This document shows, in pieces, positions 18,581 through 26,854 of a stretch of 64,000 bases of DNA. Numbering within the stretch: the first letter of the stretch is position 1; each line of letters starts with the position of its first letter. Below the pieces are notes generated by a model. That model did not search any database. It saw only the letters and a list, made by a program, of their open reading frames with translations, and was not told where the DNA came from. The stretch spans positions 1,426,001 through 1,490,000 of the forward strand of contig NZ_OX366394.1 of the NCBI RefSeq assembly GCF_947251865.1, in the 5' to 3' direction. The position numbers and the translations under genes are program-made. The stretch is from Wolbachia endosymbiont (group B) of Protocalliphora azurea (GTDB lineage Bacteria; Pseudomonadota; Alphaproteobacteria; Rickettsiales; Anaplasmataceae).

Positions 18581-20080
18581 CTTACTATTACCCACAAATA
18601 TAAATGGACATAAAAATAAAGTATTACAACATTAAAGTTTGCAAACATTGAGGGTAAAAAATGGCAAACAGGAATAATGAATGGGCTGAAAATGAATTTG
18701 GAGATGCTGTACTTGGAGATAAAAGGTTAACTGACCGATTAGTAAATATTGCTGATAGTTTTACAAGTTTACCTGAAAGCTCAATCAATCAGGCGTGTGG
18801 AAGTTGGTCAGAAGCAAAAGCAGCATATCGTTTTTTTCAAAATGAGAACGTGAAAGAAGGCGATATTCTAGCTTCACACGTTGCTAAAACAGTTGAAAGA
18901 ACAAAAGCCCATAAAAAAATTTTTGTGATCCAAGATACAAGTTATATTTCATACACAGACCATGAAAAAACAAGTGGATTGGGAGTTATTACAAGAAAAC
19001 ATAGTCAAGGTATTATAATGCATACAGCTCTAGCTGTTAGTATAGAAGGTTTGGTACTAGGGATACTAGATCAAAAAATTTATTCAAGACCTGAAGAATC
19101 TGAAAACATAAAAAAAAAGAACAATGACAGTATCCGCATTGAAGATAAAGAGAGTATAAAATGGTTAGAAACTTTAAGCAACACAAACAACATTATTGAT
19201 TCAACTCAAACTGAGACTATAACTATATGCGATAGAGAAGCAGATATATATGAGTTTTTTGAGCTTGCACATAATCTTAATTCGGCAGTGTTAGTTAGAG
19301 CTTCCAAAGATAGGGCAGTAAATAGAAAATCTCGATATCCTGAAAAAGGTGAGCAGAAGTTATGGGAATTTATTAAATCCTCTCATTGTGCAGGTACGGT
19401 AAAAGTTGAAGTTCCTGCAAAAGATAATAAGCCAAAAAGAACAGCACATTTGGAAGTTAGATTCGGAAAGTTTATTATGCATCCATCTAAGAATAGTATT
19501 AGGCATAAGAAAGAAGAATTACTTAAATTACCACACTATGCAGTTTACGTTGTTGAAAAAGACTTTCCTTCTGAAACAAGTCCGCTAGAGTGGATGCTTT
19601 TAACAAATCTTCCAGTCAATACCTTTGATGAAGCTGTTGAAAAAGTTAGGTGGTATTGTCTTAGATGGAAAATAGAAATATTACATAAAATTTTAAAATC
19701 TGGTCTCAAAGTTGAAGAATGTAGGCTTGGAACAGCAGAAAGGTTGATGCGATATTTAACAGTAATGAGTATTATTGCTTGGAGAATTTTCTTTATTACA
19801 ACAATTGCAAGAACTGATCCAACATTACCGTGTACTACCTTATTAGCCGAAGAAGAATGGAAAGTTCTATATGTAAAAATACATAGAAAACCATGTTCAA
19901 ATGCAACTCCTACTATAAAAGAAGCTGTTTCATGGGTTGCTCAACTTGGAGGACATTTGGCTAGAAAAAATGATCTAGAACCAGGACCCATTACTATTTG
20001 GAAAGGATGGAGACGTCTCTTTGATCTAGCAGAAGGATGGCGACTTGCTCACGAACTTTATATTTGTGGGTAATAGTAAG
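18581..20080 (+). mobile_element. IS4-family, IS50/Tn5-like element
   Basis: A 1500-bp element with perfect 24-bp inverted ends (18581-18604 and 20057-20080) beginning CTTACTATTACCCACAAAT. This resembles the Tn5 outer end in layout. No 9-bp target duplication is present: left flank GGTGTGTAT, right flank AGTAGGAAT. The left neighbour is a cifB remnant and the right neighbour is a methyltransferase fragment, so recombination through this IS probably fused two unrelated loci. Confidence 0.85.
18661..20073 (+). CDS. IS4-family (IS50-like) transposase
   Basis: A 470-aa transposase with the Tn5 transposase layout. The N-terminal DNA-binding region has WAENEFGDAVLGDKRLTDRL and SWSEAKAAYRFFQNE. The catalytic Asp residues are in VIQDTSYISYT and TICDREADIYEFF, and the Glu is in the Y-2-R-3-E-6-K signature WYCLRWKIEILHKILKSG. 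The C-terminal IS50-type domain ends within the right inverted repeat, where the TAA lies. It seems complete. Confidence 0.93.
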   Translation: MANRNNEWAENEFGDAVLGDKRLTDRLVNIADSFTSLPESSINQACGSWSEAKAAYRFFQNENVKEGDILASHVAKTVERTKAHKKIFVIQDTSYISYTDHEKTSGLGVITRKHSQGIIMHTALAVSIEGLVLGILDQKIYSRPEESENIKKKNNDSIRIEDKESIKWLETLSNTNNIIDSTQTETITICDREADIYEFFELAHNLNSAVLVRASKDRAVNRKSRYPEKGEQKLWEFIKSSHCAGTVKVEVPAKDNKPKRTAHLEVRFGKFIMHPSKNSIRHKKEELLKLPHYAVYVVEKDFPSETSPLEWMLLTNLPVNTFDEAVEKVRWYCLRWKIEILHKILKSGLKVEECRLGTAERLMRYLTVMSIIAWRIFFITTIARTDPTLPCTTLLAEEEWKVLYVKIHRKPCSNATPTIKEAVSWVAQLGGHLARKNDLEPGPITIWKGWRRLFDLAEGWRLAHELYICG

Positions 20081-20215
20081 AGTAGGAATCAATATGGAGA
20101 AATATTTTTTTTCATCTGACAATCTATCGTTAAACTCTCTCATAGCATGCCATGACTTTTCTGATACTTCTTTTGGAGGAGATTCTAAAAATACTGTATC
20201 AAATAATAGAGTGTT
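20081..20215 (-). pseudogene. C-terminal part of split O-methyltransferase
   Basis: Minus-strand frame TLLFDTVFLESPPKEVSEKS followed by WHAMREFNDRLSDEKKYFSI and LIPT. This resembles the end of family-3 (caffeoyl-CoA type) O-methyltransferases, where an AIREFN-like helix and a ...ILPI strand follow the DN motif. Joining 47291 (counting the AA core once) to 20213 gives an exact frame GLIVADN-TLLFDTVFLES. The last 10 or so residues are lost at the IS4 boundary. The N-terminal part lies 27 kb away at 47291-47769. Confidence 0.85.
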
Positions 20216-22177
20216 TACACTACCGACAATGTTGCAAAAAACATAAAAATAAAACTAGAGAAAACCATTTCTCGAAAACTTCTGTGTCCAGAACCAAGAG
20301 TCCGATTTACTTATAGCGCTAATAATCAATTAACCATCGGCTTTAAGGAATGATATGAACATATTATTTCAAGGAAAAGTCATGAGAAACAAGAGATTAG
20401 CTATCCAAATTAGCTGTAGCTATGAACCTAATCGGTTAGCAGAACAATGCTTATCAGATGCTTATGAAAAGGTAGTGTCAAAGGAAATAAGTCAAAAAAA
20501 CTTAAAACATAAAAATGGGATTCAAGGAGGGTCAAATGGTAACAGTATGTTTATATGCGAGAGTTTCTTCGGGGAAACAAGTAGAAGGAAATACGATAGA
20601 AAGTCAAATTGCAGCTTTAGAGAAGCAAATTAATCTGGACGGATACAGATTGTTAAGTGAGTATAAATTTATTGATAACGGCTACAGTGGATCTCATTTA
20701 GTCCGCCCTGATTTAGAAAAATTACGTGATAAAGTAACAGAAGGTAAAATTGATAAGATTTACATTCATTCTCCTGATCGTTTATCTAGAAAATATGCAT
20801 ATCAAATGGTGCTGATTGAAGAATTTGAAAAAGCAGGAGCAAAAGTGGTTTTTTTAAATTATGAGATTAACGGTAACCCAGAATCTCAATTACTGTTACA
20901 AATGCAAGGTATGATAGCAGAATATGAACGTGCGAAAATTATGGAACGAAGTCGTCGTGGTAAAATCTATGCAGCTAACAAAGGCTATGTAAATGTAATG
21001 GGAGGAGCTCCTTATGGTTATCGTTATATAGATAAGCATATGGGAGGAGGACAAGCTTTATTTGAGATTAACGAAAAAGAAGCTGATGTCGTTCGTAAAG
21101 TATTTTTGTGGATAGGCAGAGAAAGAACAAGTATTGGGGAAGTATGTCGTCGGCTAAATACTATGTCCATTAAGACACAAAAAGGAAAAGAACGCTGGAA
21201 TAAAGGTACAATTTGGAGTATGTTGAAAAACCCTGCTTACAAAGGACAAGCAGCTTTTGGTAGAAGAAGGTTAGGAGTAAGATTAAAGCAAGTAAGACCA
21301 CAGAAAGGCTCTTGTGAGCAGCCAAAAAGTAACCACTCTGTCTATCCTGTTGAAAAAGCAAATTGGATTTATATTAAAGTGCCAAATATAGTAGATGAAG
21401 ATATATTTGATATTGTTCAAGAACAATTAGCTGAAAATAGAAAAGTAGCAAGGACAAGAAAAAGAGGAGCAAAGTACTTACTACAAGGTTTAGTCATATG
21501 TAAGCGTTGTAATTACGGATGTTACGGAACTTGCATGAGAAGTAGACGAGAAGAAGAAGGTGGTCATTATGCATATTACCGTTGTAGTGGTAAAGATTCT
21601 TACCGTTTTGGTGGTAATAAGATTTGTGACAATAAACCCATTCGCTCAGATGCATTAGAAACAGCTGTGTGGGAAGAGGTTAAGCAGTTATTGAAAAATC
21701 CAAACAGGATTTTAGAAGAATACAAGCGTAGGCTTTCAGAACTAAAAAAATCATCATTGGATCAAAAAAGTGACCTGCTAGAGAAACAAGAAAATAAATT
21801 AAAACGTGGTATTGCTAGACTTATCGATAGTTATGCTCAAGAATATATCAATCAAGAGGAATTTGAACCACGAATTAAAGCAATGAAACAAAGCTTAAAA
21901 ACAATTAAAGAAGAGAAGAAAAAGATATTTTATCAAAAGGAATTAGAACAGGAGGTAACTCTGGTTGTGGCCAATTTAGAAGACTTTTCTTCCAATATTA
22001 CGTTAAACCTTGATAACGCAGACTGGTTAACTAAACGTGATATTATCAGAACATTGGTCAAGAGAATTGAAATTAACCTTGAGGACGTAAATGTGGTATT
22101 TCGCGTAAAAGAGCTACCGAACTCTTCTGGACATAATGGAAAGGAAAATAAAAATTTGCAACATTGTCGTAGGTGTA
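20216..22177 (+). mobile_element. Serine-recombinase insertion element, copy 1
   Basis: A 1962-bp unit present three times in the window (also 45329-47290 and, inverted, 60054-62015). The ends are imperfect 22-bp inverted repeats: TACAC, three variable bases, then CGACAATGTTGCAA. Each copy is flanked on both sides by TT (20214-20215 and 22178-22179 here), which behaves as the shared core. It carries the recombinase gene and a short leading ORF, no other cargo. The left flank is the methyltransferase C-terminal part; the right flank is the 3' part of the ankyrin gene. Confidence 0.93.
20382..20633 (+). CDS. Short leading ORF of the serine-recombinase element (copy 1)
   Basis: An open frame that overlaps the recombinase start by about 100 bp in another frame. 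The first 50 residues (MRNKRLAIQISCSYEPNRLA...) look like protein. The part overlapping the recombinase gene is less convincing. A start at 20355 would add nine residues. It is present in all three copies (45495-45746 and 61598-61849), which only shows that the element is young. A small regulatory or directionality protein is possible; I do not recognise it. Confidence 0.35.
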   Translation: MRNKRLAIQISCSYEPNRLAEQCLSDAYEKVVSKEISQKNLKHKNGIQGGSNGNSMFICESFFGETSRRKYDRKSNCSFREAN

Positions 22178-22182
22178 TTTGA
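20536..22182 (+). CDS. Large serine recombinase of the insertion element, copy 1
   Basis: A 548-aa large serine recombinase, started at the ATG after AAGGAGGGTCAA. The resolvase domain (about 1-150) has CLYARVSSGKQVEGNTIESQ with the catalytic serine, IDNGYSGSHLVRPDL, and HSPDRLSRKYAYQ. The recombinase domain follows to about 300. A zinc ribbon (CKRCNYGCYGTC...C...C) sits near 325-375, then a long coiled coil (about 390-470) and a C-terminal tail. It is unlike the WO recombinase at 3066 in sequence and context. The coding sequence leaves the element: the stop TGA is at 22180-22182 in the flanking DNA, two bases past the element end, so the last residues differ between copies. Confidence 0.92.
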   Translation: MVTVCLYARVSSGKQVEGNTIESQIAALEKQINLDGYRLLSEYKFIDNGYSGSHLVRPDLEKLRDKVTEGKIDKIYIHSPDRLSRKYAYQMVLIEEFEKAGAKVVFLNYEINGNPESQLLLQMQGMIAEYERAKIMERSRRGKIYAANKGYVNVMGGAPYGYRYIDKHMGGGQALFEINEKEADVVRKVFLWIGRERTSIGEVCRRLNTMSIKTQKGKERWNKGTIWSMLKNPAYKGQAAFGRRRLGVRLKQVRPQKGSCEQPKSNHSVYPVEKANWIYIKVPNIVDEDIFDIVQEQLAENRKVARTRKRGAKYLLQGLVICKRCNYGCYGTCMRSRREEEGGHYAYYRCSGKDSYRFGGNKICDNKPIRSDALETAVWEEVKQLLKNPNRILEEYKRRLSELKKSSLDQKSDLLEKQENKLKRGIARLIDSYAQEYINQEEFEPRIKAMKQSLKTIKEEKKKIFYQKELEQEVTLVVANLEDFSSNITLNLDNADWLTKRDIIRTLVKRIEINLEDVNVVFRVKELPNSSGHNGKENKNLQHCRRCI

Positions 22183-22501
22183 GATAACATTTCCTACAAG
22201 TATTGGTAGCCTAAAAATTGTAGTATACCATAATGCGGAAAATGACAGTCAAGTAGAGGTCAGAGTAGCAGATAAAGAAATGTGGTCTGAACTACAAAAA
22301 AAAGGGGAAAATATAGGAAAAGGTTGCTTTTTTGGAGGAATGACAGTCACAGAAGCGGTAGAAAAAGGAAGTTTCCCTAGGAGTGGCAAGTGGAATAAAG
22401 AAAAGGCAAAAGAAGAAATAAAGGCAATTAGTAATAGTGAAACATTATCATGGGTTGATAAGGTGTGTGGAGGTAGTAAAGAAACTTCCCGGAAACTTTA
22501 A
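22178..22501 (+). pseudogene. 3' part of split ankyrin gene (CLLGG domain)
   Basis: Begins at the right junction of element copy 1 and reads FEITFPTSIGSLKIVVYHNA ... NIGKGCFFGGMTVTEAVEKG ... to a stop at 22501. This is the same C-terminal domain as in the 479- and 667-aa proteins. Joining 45328 to 22180 (TT core counted once) gives GANVTAFEITFPTS in frame and a 387-codon gene (1164 nt with stop). It is therefore the displaced end of the ankyrin gene at 44487-45328. It has no start of its own here. Confidence 0.88.
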
Positions 22502-22626
22502 ACAATGAGGAGGGGAGGGTTTTCTTCCCTTCTTACTTACAACCACAAAATTGCAACTTCTTTATAAGCTAAATTTTAGGTTATAGTAAAATAACAGATG
22601 GTTTATTTCGGTAAAATTGTTACGAT

Positions 22627-23559
22627 ATGGCAAATATCTCTATAAGATATAAAATAGCACAAAAAGTAAGAAGCTGGAGATTAAAACAAAAGTATACCCT
22701 AAAAGATTTAGTAGAGAAAACAGGCATAAAATATCATACATTACTAAGATATGAGCAAGGAACATGTGGCATTCCAACTGAAAAATTAAAAGTCATAGCG
22801 GAAGCATTATCAGTTCACATTGGTAGCTTATTTCCTAGACAAAAAGTACTGAGAGAAAGTTGTTCTTTTAACAAAGAATGGATGTACAACTTTATAGCAA
22901 AAATAAAGGGACAAGAATCATGCAAGTTGATTCGCGACTTAACTGGGTTTATTCAAGCTGAAGAGGAAAATAATGTAAAAGCTGCAAGGGTAAGCATGGC
23001 CAAGAACTTAGCGAAAGTAGGGTTTGATACTGATATTATCTATCGGGGAACTGGTTTGTCAATTGATGAATATGATGAGGAAAAAGGCTCTGAGCATTCA
23101 AACGAAGGACAAGAGATAAAAAAATGGAGAATAATAAGAGGGTATACTCAAGAAGAATTAGCAAAAAAGCTAGATGTAGGACCCTCACAGATACATCACT
23201 ATGAACAAGGGAGTGCTACTATTTTAAGTGAAAGATTATGGGAAATAGCAGAGAAGTTATCAGTGAATGCTGAAGATCTGATGAAGAAGTATGAAGAAGA
23301 TAATTGCAAAGCAGAAAACGAGCTATTAAGTTGGGTGAAAGAGTCTAAAAAAATTGACAATCAAGAATCACGAGATGAACTAGGCATATGGGTAGAATTT
23401 TTATCGCAAAGAAAGCAAATTTATAAAGAAAAGATTTACAAAGCAGAGGCAATAAAAGTTGCGAATAATCTACGTATGTTGGACGTTTCTATTGATGCTA
23501 TTTCTAAAATAACAGATTTATCTATTGAGGAGCTTGAAAATTATGCTTTCAAAACTTAA
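22627..23559 (+). CDS. Two-domain HTH (XRE) transcriptional regulator
   Basis: A 310-aa protein with two Cro/CI-type helix-turn-helix domains. The first is at about 8-55 (VRSWRLKQKYTLKDLVEKTG ... LRYEQG), the second at about 165-215 (KKWRIIRGYTQEELAKKLDV ... HYEQGSA). Each is followed by a helical stretch containing a KVAKNLxxxGxxxDxI-like segment that resembles the tail of Rpn-type proteins. Paired-HTH regulators are a marker of the WO Eukaryotic Association Module. It probably represses or activates phage or EAM genes, but the operator is unknown. A paralog lies at 28103-29041 on the opposite strand. Confidence 0.88.
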   Translation: MANISIRYKIAQKVRSWRLKQKYTLKDLVEKTGIKYHTLLRYEQGTCGIPTEKLKVIAEALSVHIGSLFPRQKVLRESCSFNKEWMYNFIAKIKGQESCKLIRDLTGFIQAEEENNVKAARVSMAKNLAKVGFDTDIIYRGTGLSIDEYDEEKGSEHSNEGQEIKKWRIIRGYTQEELAKKLDVGPSQIHHYEQGSATILSERLWEIAEKLSVNAEDLMKKYEEDNCKAENELLSWVKESKKIDNQESRDELGIWVEFLSQRKQIYKEKIYKAEAIKVANNLRMLDVSIDAISKITDLSIEELENYAFKT

Positions 23560-23625
23560 TCTGGGTTAAAAACAGCAGTAGTTTACTGACTCATAAATAA
23601 TATATTAAAATATTAGAGAGAATAG

Positions 23626-24543
23626 TTATATATTTAATATTTCTATACAGAATTTTTCTATCACTTTTTGATTGTCCTCTACCATTGCCTTTGCCTCCTC
23701 CTGCAGAGATTTGATATTTTTTGATGTAATATTATCCATGTCAGGTGATGCTATTTTCAATTGCGATTGTATGCGTATATATTTATCAGCTATAACTTGA
23801 TCAAGTTGGTAATTTACTGCATCTAAACTTGAAGCAAACATCACATGTAGTAGTGGCTTGATCCATCCTATTTTTCCAAATCTCCTTGAATTAAAATACT
23901 CTATGCTTCTATCTGTTCTGCCAGTACCAATTGATAAAATTATAATATCATCATTTGGAAATAACCTCTTACCACTTGCATATGCACAAGCCGCTGGATT
24001 ATTTGCAAATACTCCGCCATCCACTAATACCATTTCCTTTTGGTTGATTTTAAGATATTTAGGTGCAAAGTAAGTAGGTGCTGCAGTTGTAGATCGTAAT
24101 GCATCTTTCAATTTGATAAAATTTCTATCTTCTCTCCAGCTTTTAAAGAAGAAGGGATAATTGTTCTTAATATCGTAGCTTGTAAGCATTAAATTATTTG
24201 TTGCATCTGCAAGAGTAGAATCACCAAAATATCTATTCAGAACGCATTCAATATTTTTGCATGAATACTGTGCACAATTTAGCCAGGAAAATATTGATCT
24301 TCTGAAAAATGAAGACTTAAAGATATGTGACCCGTCTTTCTGATAGAGATCAACTAAGTCGAGAGCAGAGTATTGTTTATTACATAATCCGGCAACGATA
24401 ATACCACCTGTAGAAGTTCCGACCATTAAGTCAAACATTTGAGAGATTGGCTTTTTTGTTCTATACTCTATTTCAGCTAGAACAATAGCAGGTATAATAC
24501 CTCTTATGCCTCCACCGTCGACTGAAAGAATATATTTGGCCAT
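23626..24543 (-). CDS. Patatin-like phospholipase
   Basis: A 305-aa patatin-family lipid acyl hydrolase. The oxyanion motif GGGIRG is at about residues 9-14, the nucleophile elbow is GTSTGG, and the catalytic Asp is in DGGVFANNPA. Start chosen at MAKYILSVDGGG (24543), the normal start for this family. An upstream ATG at 24645 would run through the divergent gene. It lacks a signal peptide; phage WO patatins are thought to act on membranes at lysis or on host membranes. Its start codon overlaps the start codon of the divergent PLD-like gene by two bases (CCATG), so each gene's promoter must lie inside the other's coding region or be shared. Confidence 0.9.
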   Translation of the reverse strand: MAKYILSVDGGGIRGIIPAIVLAEIEYRTKKPISQMFDLMVGTSTGGIIVAGLCNKQYSALDLVDLYQKDGSHIFKSSFFRRSIFSWLNCAQYSCKNIECVLNRYFGDSTLADATNNLMLTSYDIKNNYPFFFKSWREDRNFIKLKDALRSTTAAPTYFAPKYLKINQKEMVLVDGGVFANNPAACAYASGKRLFPNDDIIILSIGTGRTDRSIEYFNSRRFGKIGWIKPLLHVMFASSLDAVNYQLDQVIADKYIRIQSQLKIASPDMDNITSKNIKSLQEEAKAMVEDNQKVIEKFCIEILNI

Positions 24544-25063
24544 GTTTAGATATTTATTGATTTTTTTAACTTGTTTGCTTTTATCAGGTTGTGTTTCTTG
24601 TCCAAGTACTACTGTATGTTTCACTCCTAGAGAAAATTGCACCAATCTAATAATTGATTCTGTGGGTCATGCTAAAAAATCCGTGTTGGTTCAGGCATAC
24701 CAATTTACCTCGAAGCCTATTGCTGAATCCTTGGTTCAAGCTAAAAAGCGTGGAGTTGATGTCATGGTTATTCTCGACGAATCGCAAGTTAGCTCAAAGT
24801 ATAGTGTTATCAATGAGCTGTTTGAGCAAAAAATCCCAATTTGGGTAGACTTTAAACCAGCGATTGCTCATAGTAAAATAATGATTATTGATGATAACAA
24901 AATAATAACTGGCTCTTTTAATTTCACCTATGCAGCTGAATCAAGAAATGCTGAGAATCTACTGATTATAACAGGGGATCCTCAATTAGTTGAGCAATAC
25001 ATCGAAAACTGGAAGGATCGTCAATCTCAATCTGATGCTTACACACCAAAAGTAGAAGAATAA
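24542..25063 (+). CDS. Phospholipase D-family lipoprotein (single HKD)
   Basis: A 173-aa protein. The first 20 residues are a lipoprotein signal with lipobox LLLSGC. The mature part is one PLD-superfamily domain, as in Nuc-type endonucleases that work as dimers: KKSVLVQAYQFTSKPIAESL, then the catalytic AHSKIMIIDDNKIITGSFNF (H-x-K-x4-D then GSFN). Start chosen at 24542 because it begins directly with the signal peptide; a 12-residue-longer form from 24506 would mask it. Wolbachia genomes carry similar small PLD proteins near patatin. It may cleave phosphodiester bonds in lipids or nucleic acids at the cell surface; the substrate is unknown. Confidence 0.85.
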   Translation: MFRYLLIFLTCLLLSGCVSCPSTTVCFTPRENCTNLIIDSVGHAKKSVLVQAYQFTSKPIAESLVQAKKRGVDVMVILDESQVSSKYSVINELFEQKIPIWVDFKPAIAHSKIMIIDDNKIITGSFNFTYAAESRNAENLLIITGDPQLVEQYIENWKDRQSQSDAYTPKVEE

Positions 25064-25279
25064 TTACTTTAAATCAGCTTTAAGTTCATCCAATTCCTCA
25101 GAAAGATTCTTTACCCGTTCTTCCAGACGATATACCGTAACGGCCAATCCATTGTTCTGCTCTATAAATTTATCATGCATGTGTACCCGTAAGTCTAGCT
25201 TGGCGAGCCACCAAATTGTTGCTATGGTCTGTATTACCATCGTTATTATTACTGTGATTGGGATTTTTTGTTTTTGCAT
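25064..25279 (-). CDS. Small membrane protein with coiled coil (holin-like?)
   Basis: A 71-aa protein with one N-terminal membrane helix (IPITVIITMVIQTIATIWWL) and a C-terminal coiled coil (YRLEERVKNLSEELDELKAD). Start chosen at MQKQKIP (25279); the longer frame from 25312 adds only eleven unlikely residues. It converges with the PLD gene, with no gap between the two stops. Size, topology and location beside patatin fit a phage holin or spanin-like lysis partner, but no motif proves this. Confidence 0.6.
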   Translation of the reverse strand: MQKQKIPITVIITMVIQTIATIWWLAKLDLRVHMHDKFIEQNNGLAVTVYRLEERVKNLSEELDELKADLK

Positions 25280-25359
25280 GCTTTTCCTGATTGTATAATA
25301 AAAGACTTTCAATTATTTCTTGTTTGGTAGTGTTCATAAGCGTCAAGTTAAGTGCAAGC

Positions 25360-26696
25360 GGGAATGTTCAAAAAAGTGTGTCAAACCGAAAAAAAAGTAA
25401 TAAATTGATATAAAAAATGGAGGTTTGATATGAGTCAAGCAAATAGAACTACTGGTTTGGTAGATTATAAAGAATTAGAAACAAATATCCTGTCATCTAT
25501 ACGAGAAGGAAGACCATTGACAGGAAGAGATGGAGCATTAACACCGTTTATAAAAAGGCTGCTAGAGGCAAGTCTGGAAGGTGAAATAGAAAGCCACATG
25601 TCAGCTAAAAGTGAAGAAAATAACCGAAGAAATGGAAGGAATGCAAAAACTTTACGTACAAGTTCAGGCTCATTTGAACTATTAACACCAAGAGACAGAG
25701 AAGGAAGCTTTGAACCGCAAATAGTCAAAAAAAGGCAAACAAGCCTACATCCAGAACTTGAAGCAAAGGTCTTAAGTACATACGCCAGTGGCATGGGATA
25801 CAGAGACATAGCTTCACACGTTGAGGAAATATATGACCATAAAATATCAGCAGCAGAGATATCCAATATTACTGATAAACTGCTACCAATAATCAATGAA
25901 TGGCGCAGCCGTCCATTGCAATCAGTGTATCCAATAGTGTTCATGGATGGCATGTTTTTTAAGGTCAAGGAGGACGGACATTGCGTAAGTAAATGCATGT
26001 ATAATATATTGGGTATAAATCAAAATGGCAGAAAAGAAGTATTAGGTTTTTATCTGGCTGAAAGTGAGGGAGCTAACTTCTGGTTGGGAGTTTTAAATGA
26101 CCTCAAAGAAAGAGGAGTAGAAGATATTCTGATTGCATGTGTAGATGGGCTAAAAAGCTTTCCTGCAGCCATCAACAGTGTATTTCCCAGTGCAGAAGTG
26201 CAGCTATGTATAGTACACCAAATAAGAAATTCTCTGAAATATGTATCCAGTAAAGATGTAAAAGTTTTCATGAATGATCTGAAAAAAATATATCGTGCTT
26301 CAAGTAAAGAAATTGCTGAGAATTATCTGCTTGAGCTGGAAGAAAAATGGGGAGAAAAGTATCCTTTAGTTATAAAATCCTGGCAGAACAATTGGGAAAA
26401 CTTATCCAGTTATTTTAAGTATTCTGGGCCAGTTAGGAAGCTGATTTACACCACTAATCCAATTGAGGGGTTGCATAGACAAATCAGGAAATTTACTAAA
26501 ACTAAGGGTTCATTTACTAGTACAAATGCCTTGTACAAACAGGTATATTGTGCTATAAAAAAGGTAGAGCAAAGGTGGATTATGGCTCTCCCTAATTGGG
26601 CTTTAACTATGTCTCAACTTGATATTTTCTTTCCAGATAGATTGAAAATTGAGTTGAACTAAAAATGCGGCTTGACACACTTTTTTGAACGTTCCC
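25360..26696 (+). mobile_element. IS256-family element, copy 2
   Basis: A 1337-bp element with the same ends as 9466-10802. It separates the small membrane gene from a truncated radC. Flanks (GTGCAAGC left, ATAATTCG right) show no target duplication, so one side may have been replaced by recombination. The radC gene stops abruptly at the right end. Confidence 0.93.
25430..26662 (+). CDS. IS256-family transposase, copy 2
   Basis: A 410-aa DDE transposase that reads identically to the copy at 9536-10768. All three catalytic contexts are present (FMDGMFF, CVDGLKSF, TNPIEGLHRQ). It reads toward the truncated radC gene on the opposite strand. Confidence 0.95.
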   Translation: MSQANRTTGLVDYKELETNILSSIREGRPLTGRDGALTPFIKRLLEASLEGEIESHMSAKSEENNRRNGRNAKTLRTSSGSFELLTPRDREGSFEPQIVKKRQTSLHPELEAKVLSTYASGMGYRDIASHVEEIYDHKISAAEISNITDKLLPIINEWRSRPLQSVYPIVFMDGMFFKVKEDGHCVSKCMYNILGINQNGRKEVLGFYLAESEGANFWLGVLNDLKERGVEDILIACVDGLKSFPAAINSVFPSAEVQLCIVHQIRNSLKYVSSKDVKVFMNDLKKIYRASSKEIAENYLLELEEKWGEKYPLVIKSWQNNWENLSSYFKYSGPVRKLIYTTNPIEGLHRQIRKFTKTKGSFTSTNALYKQVYCAIKKVEQRWIMALPNWALTMSQLDIFFPDRLKIELN

Positions 26697-26830
26697 ATAA
26701 TTCGAGCTTCTTCCCTGTCATGCACTGCACTTAGAAACGTTTCTATTACTTCACGATCAAGTAGAGCTTTACCGTTGCTTTCTAATGCTCTGAATTCTAT
26801 TTCTTCTCTACGATCTTTCTTATTATTCAT
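26697..26830 (-). pseudogene. radC: radC 5' fragment
   Basis: The first 45 codons of a RadC-type gene, MNNKKDRREEIEFRALESNG followed by KALLDREVIETFLSAVHDRE, cut by the end of the IS256 at 26696. Phage WO encodes a RadC with this N-terminus next to paired-HTH regulators, and the same order is seen here (HTH gene at 28103-29041, then radC). The JAB/MPN-like metalloprotease domain is entirely absent from the window. An IS630 sits 24 bp upstream of the ATG, so even the promoter is separated. Confidence 0.7.
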
Positions 26831-26854
26831 AAAAATTACCCTTCACTAATAATA

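Noticed and set aside
20081..20215. Fragment upstream of IS4 as the N-terminus of the cifB remnant
   Set aside because: Removing the IS4 gives an in-frame join (…LIPT-IHTSSED…), but the fragment ends the O-methyltransferase exactly in frame with 47291, and its AMREFN segment fits that family. The IS4 lacks a target duplication, so the cifB join is coincidental.
25352..26704. Target-site duplication around IS256 copy 2
   Set aside because: The flanks GTGCAAGC and ATAATTCG do not match, nor do exchanged combinations with the other copy's flanks.
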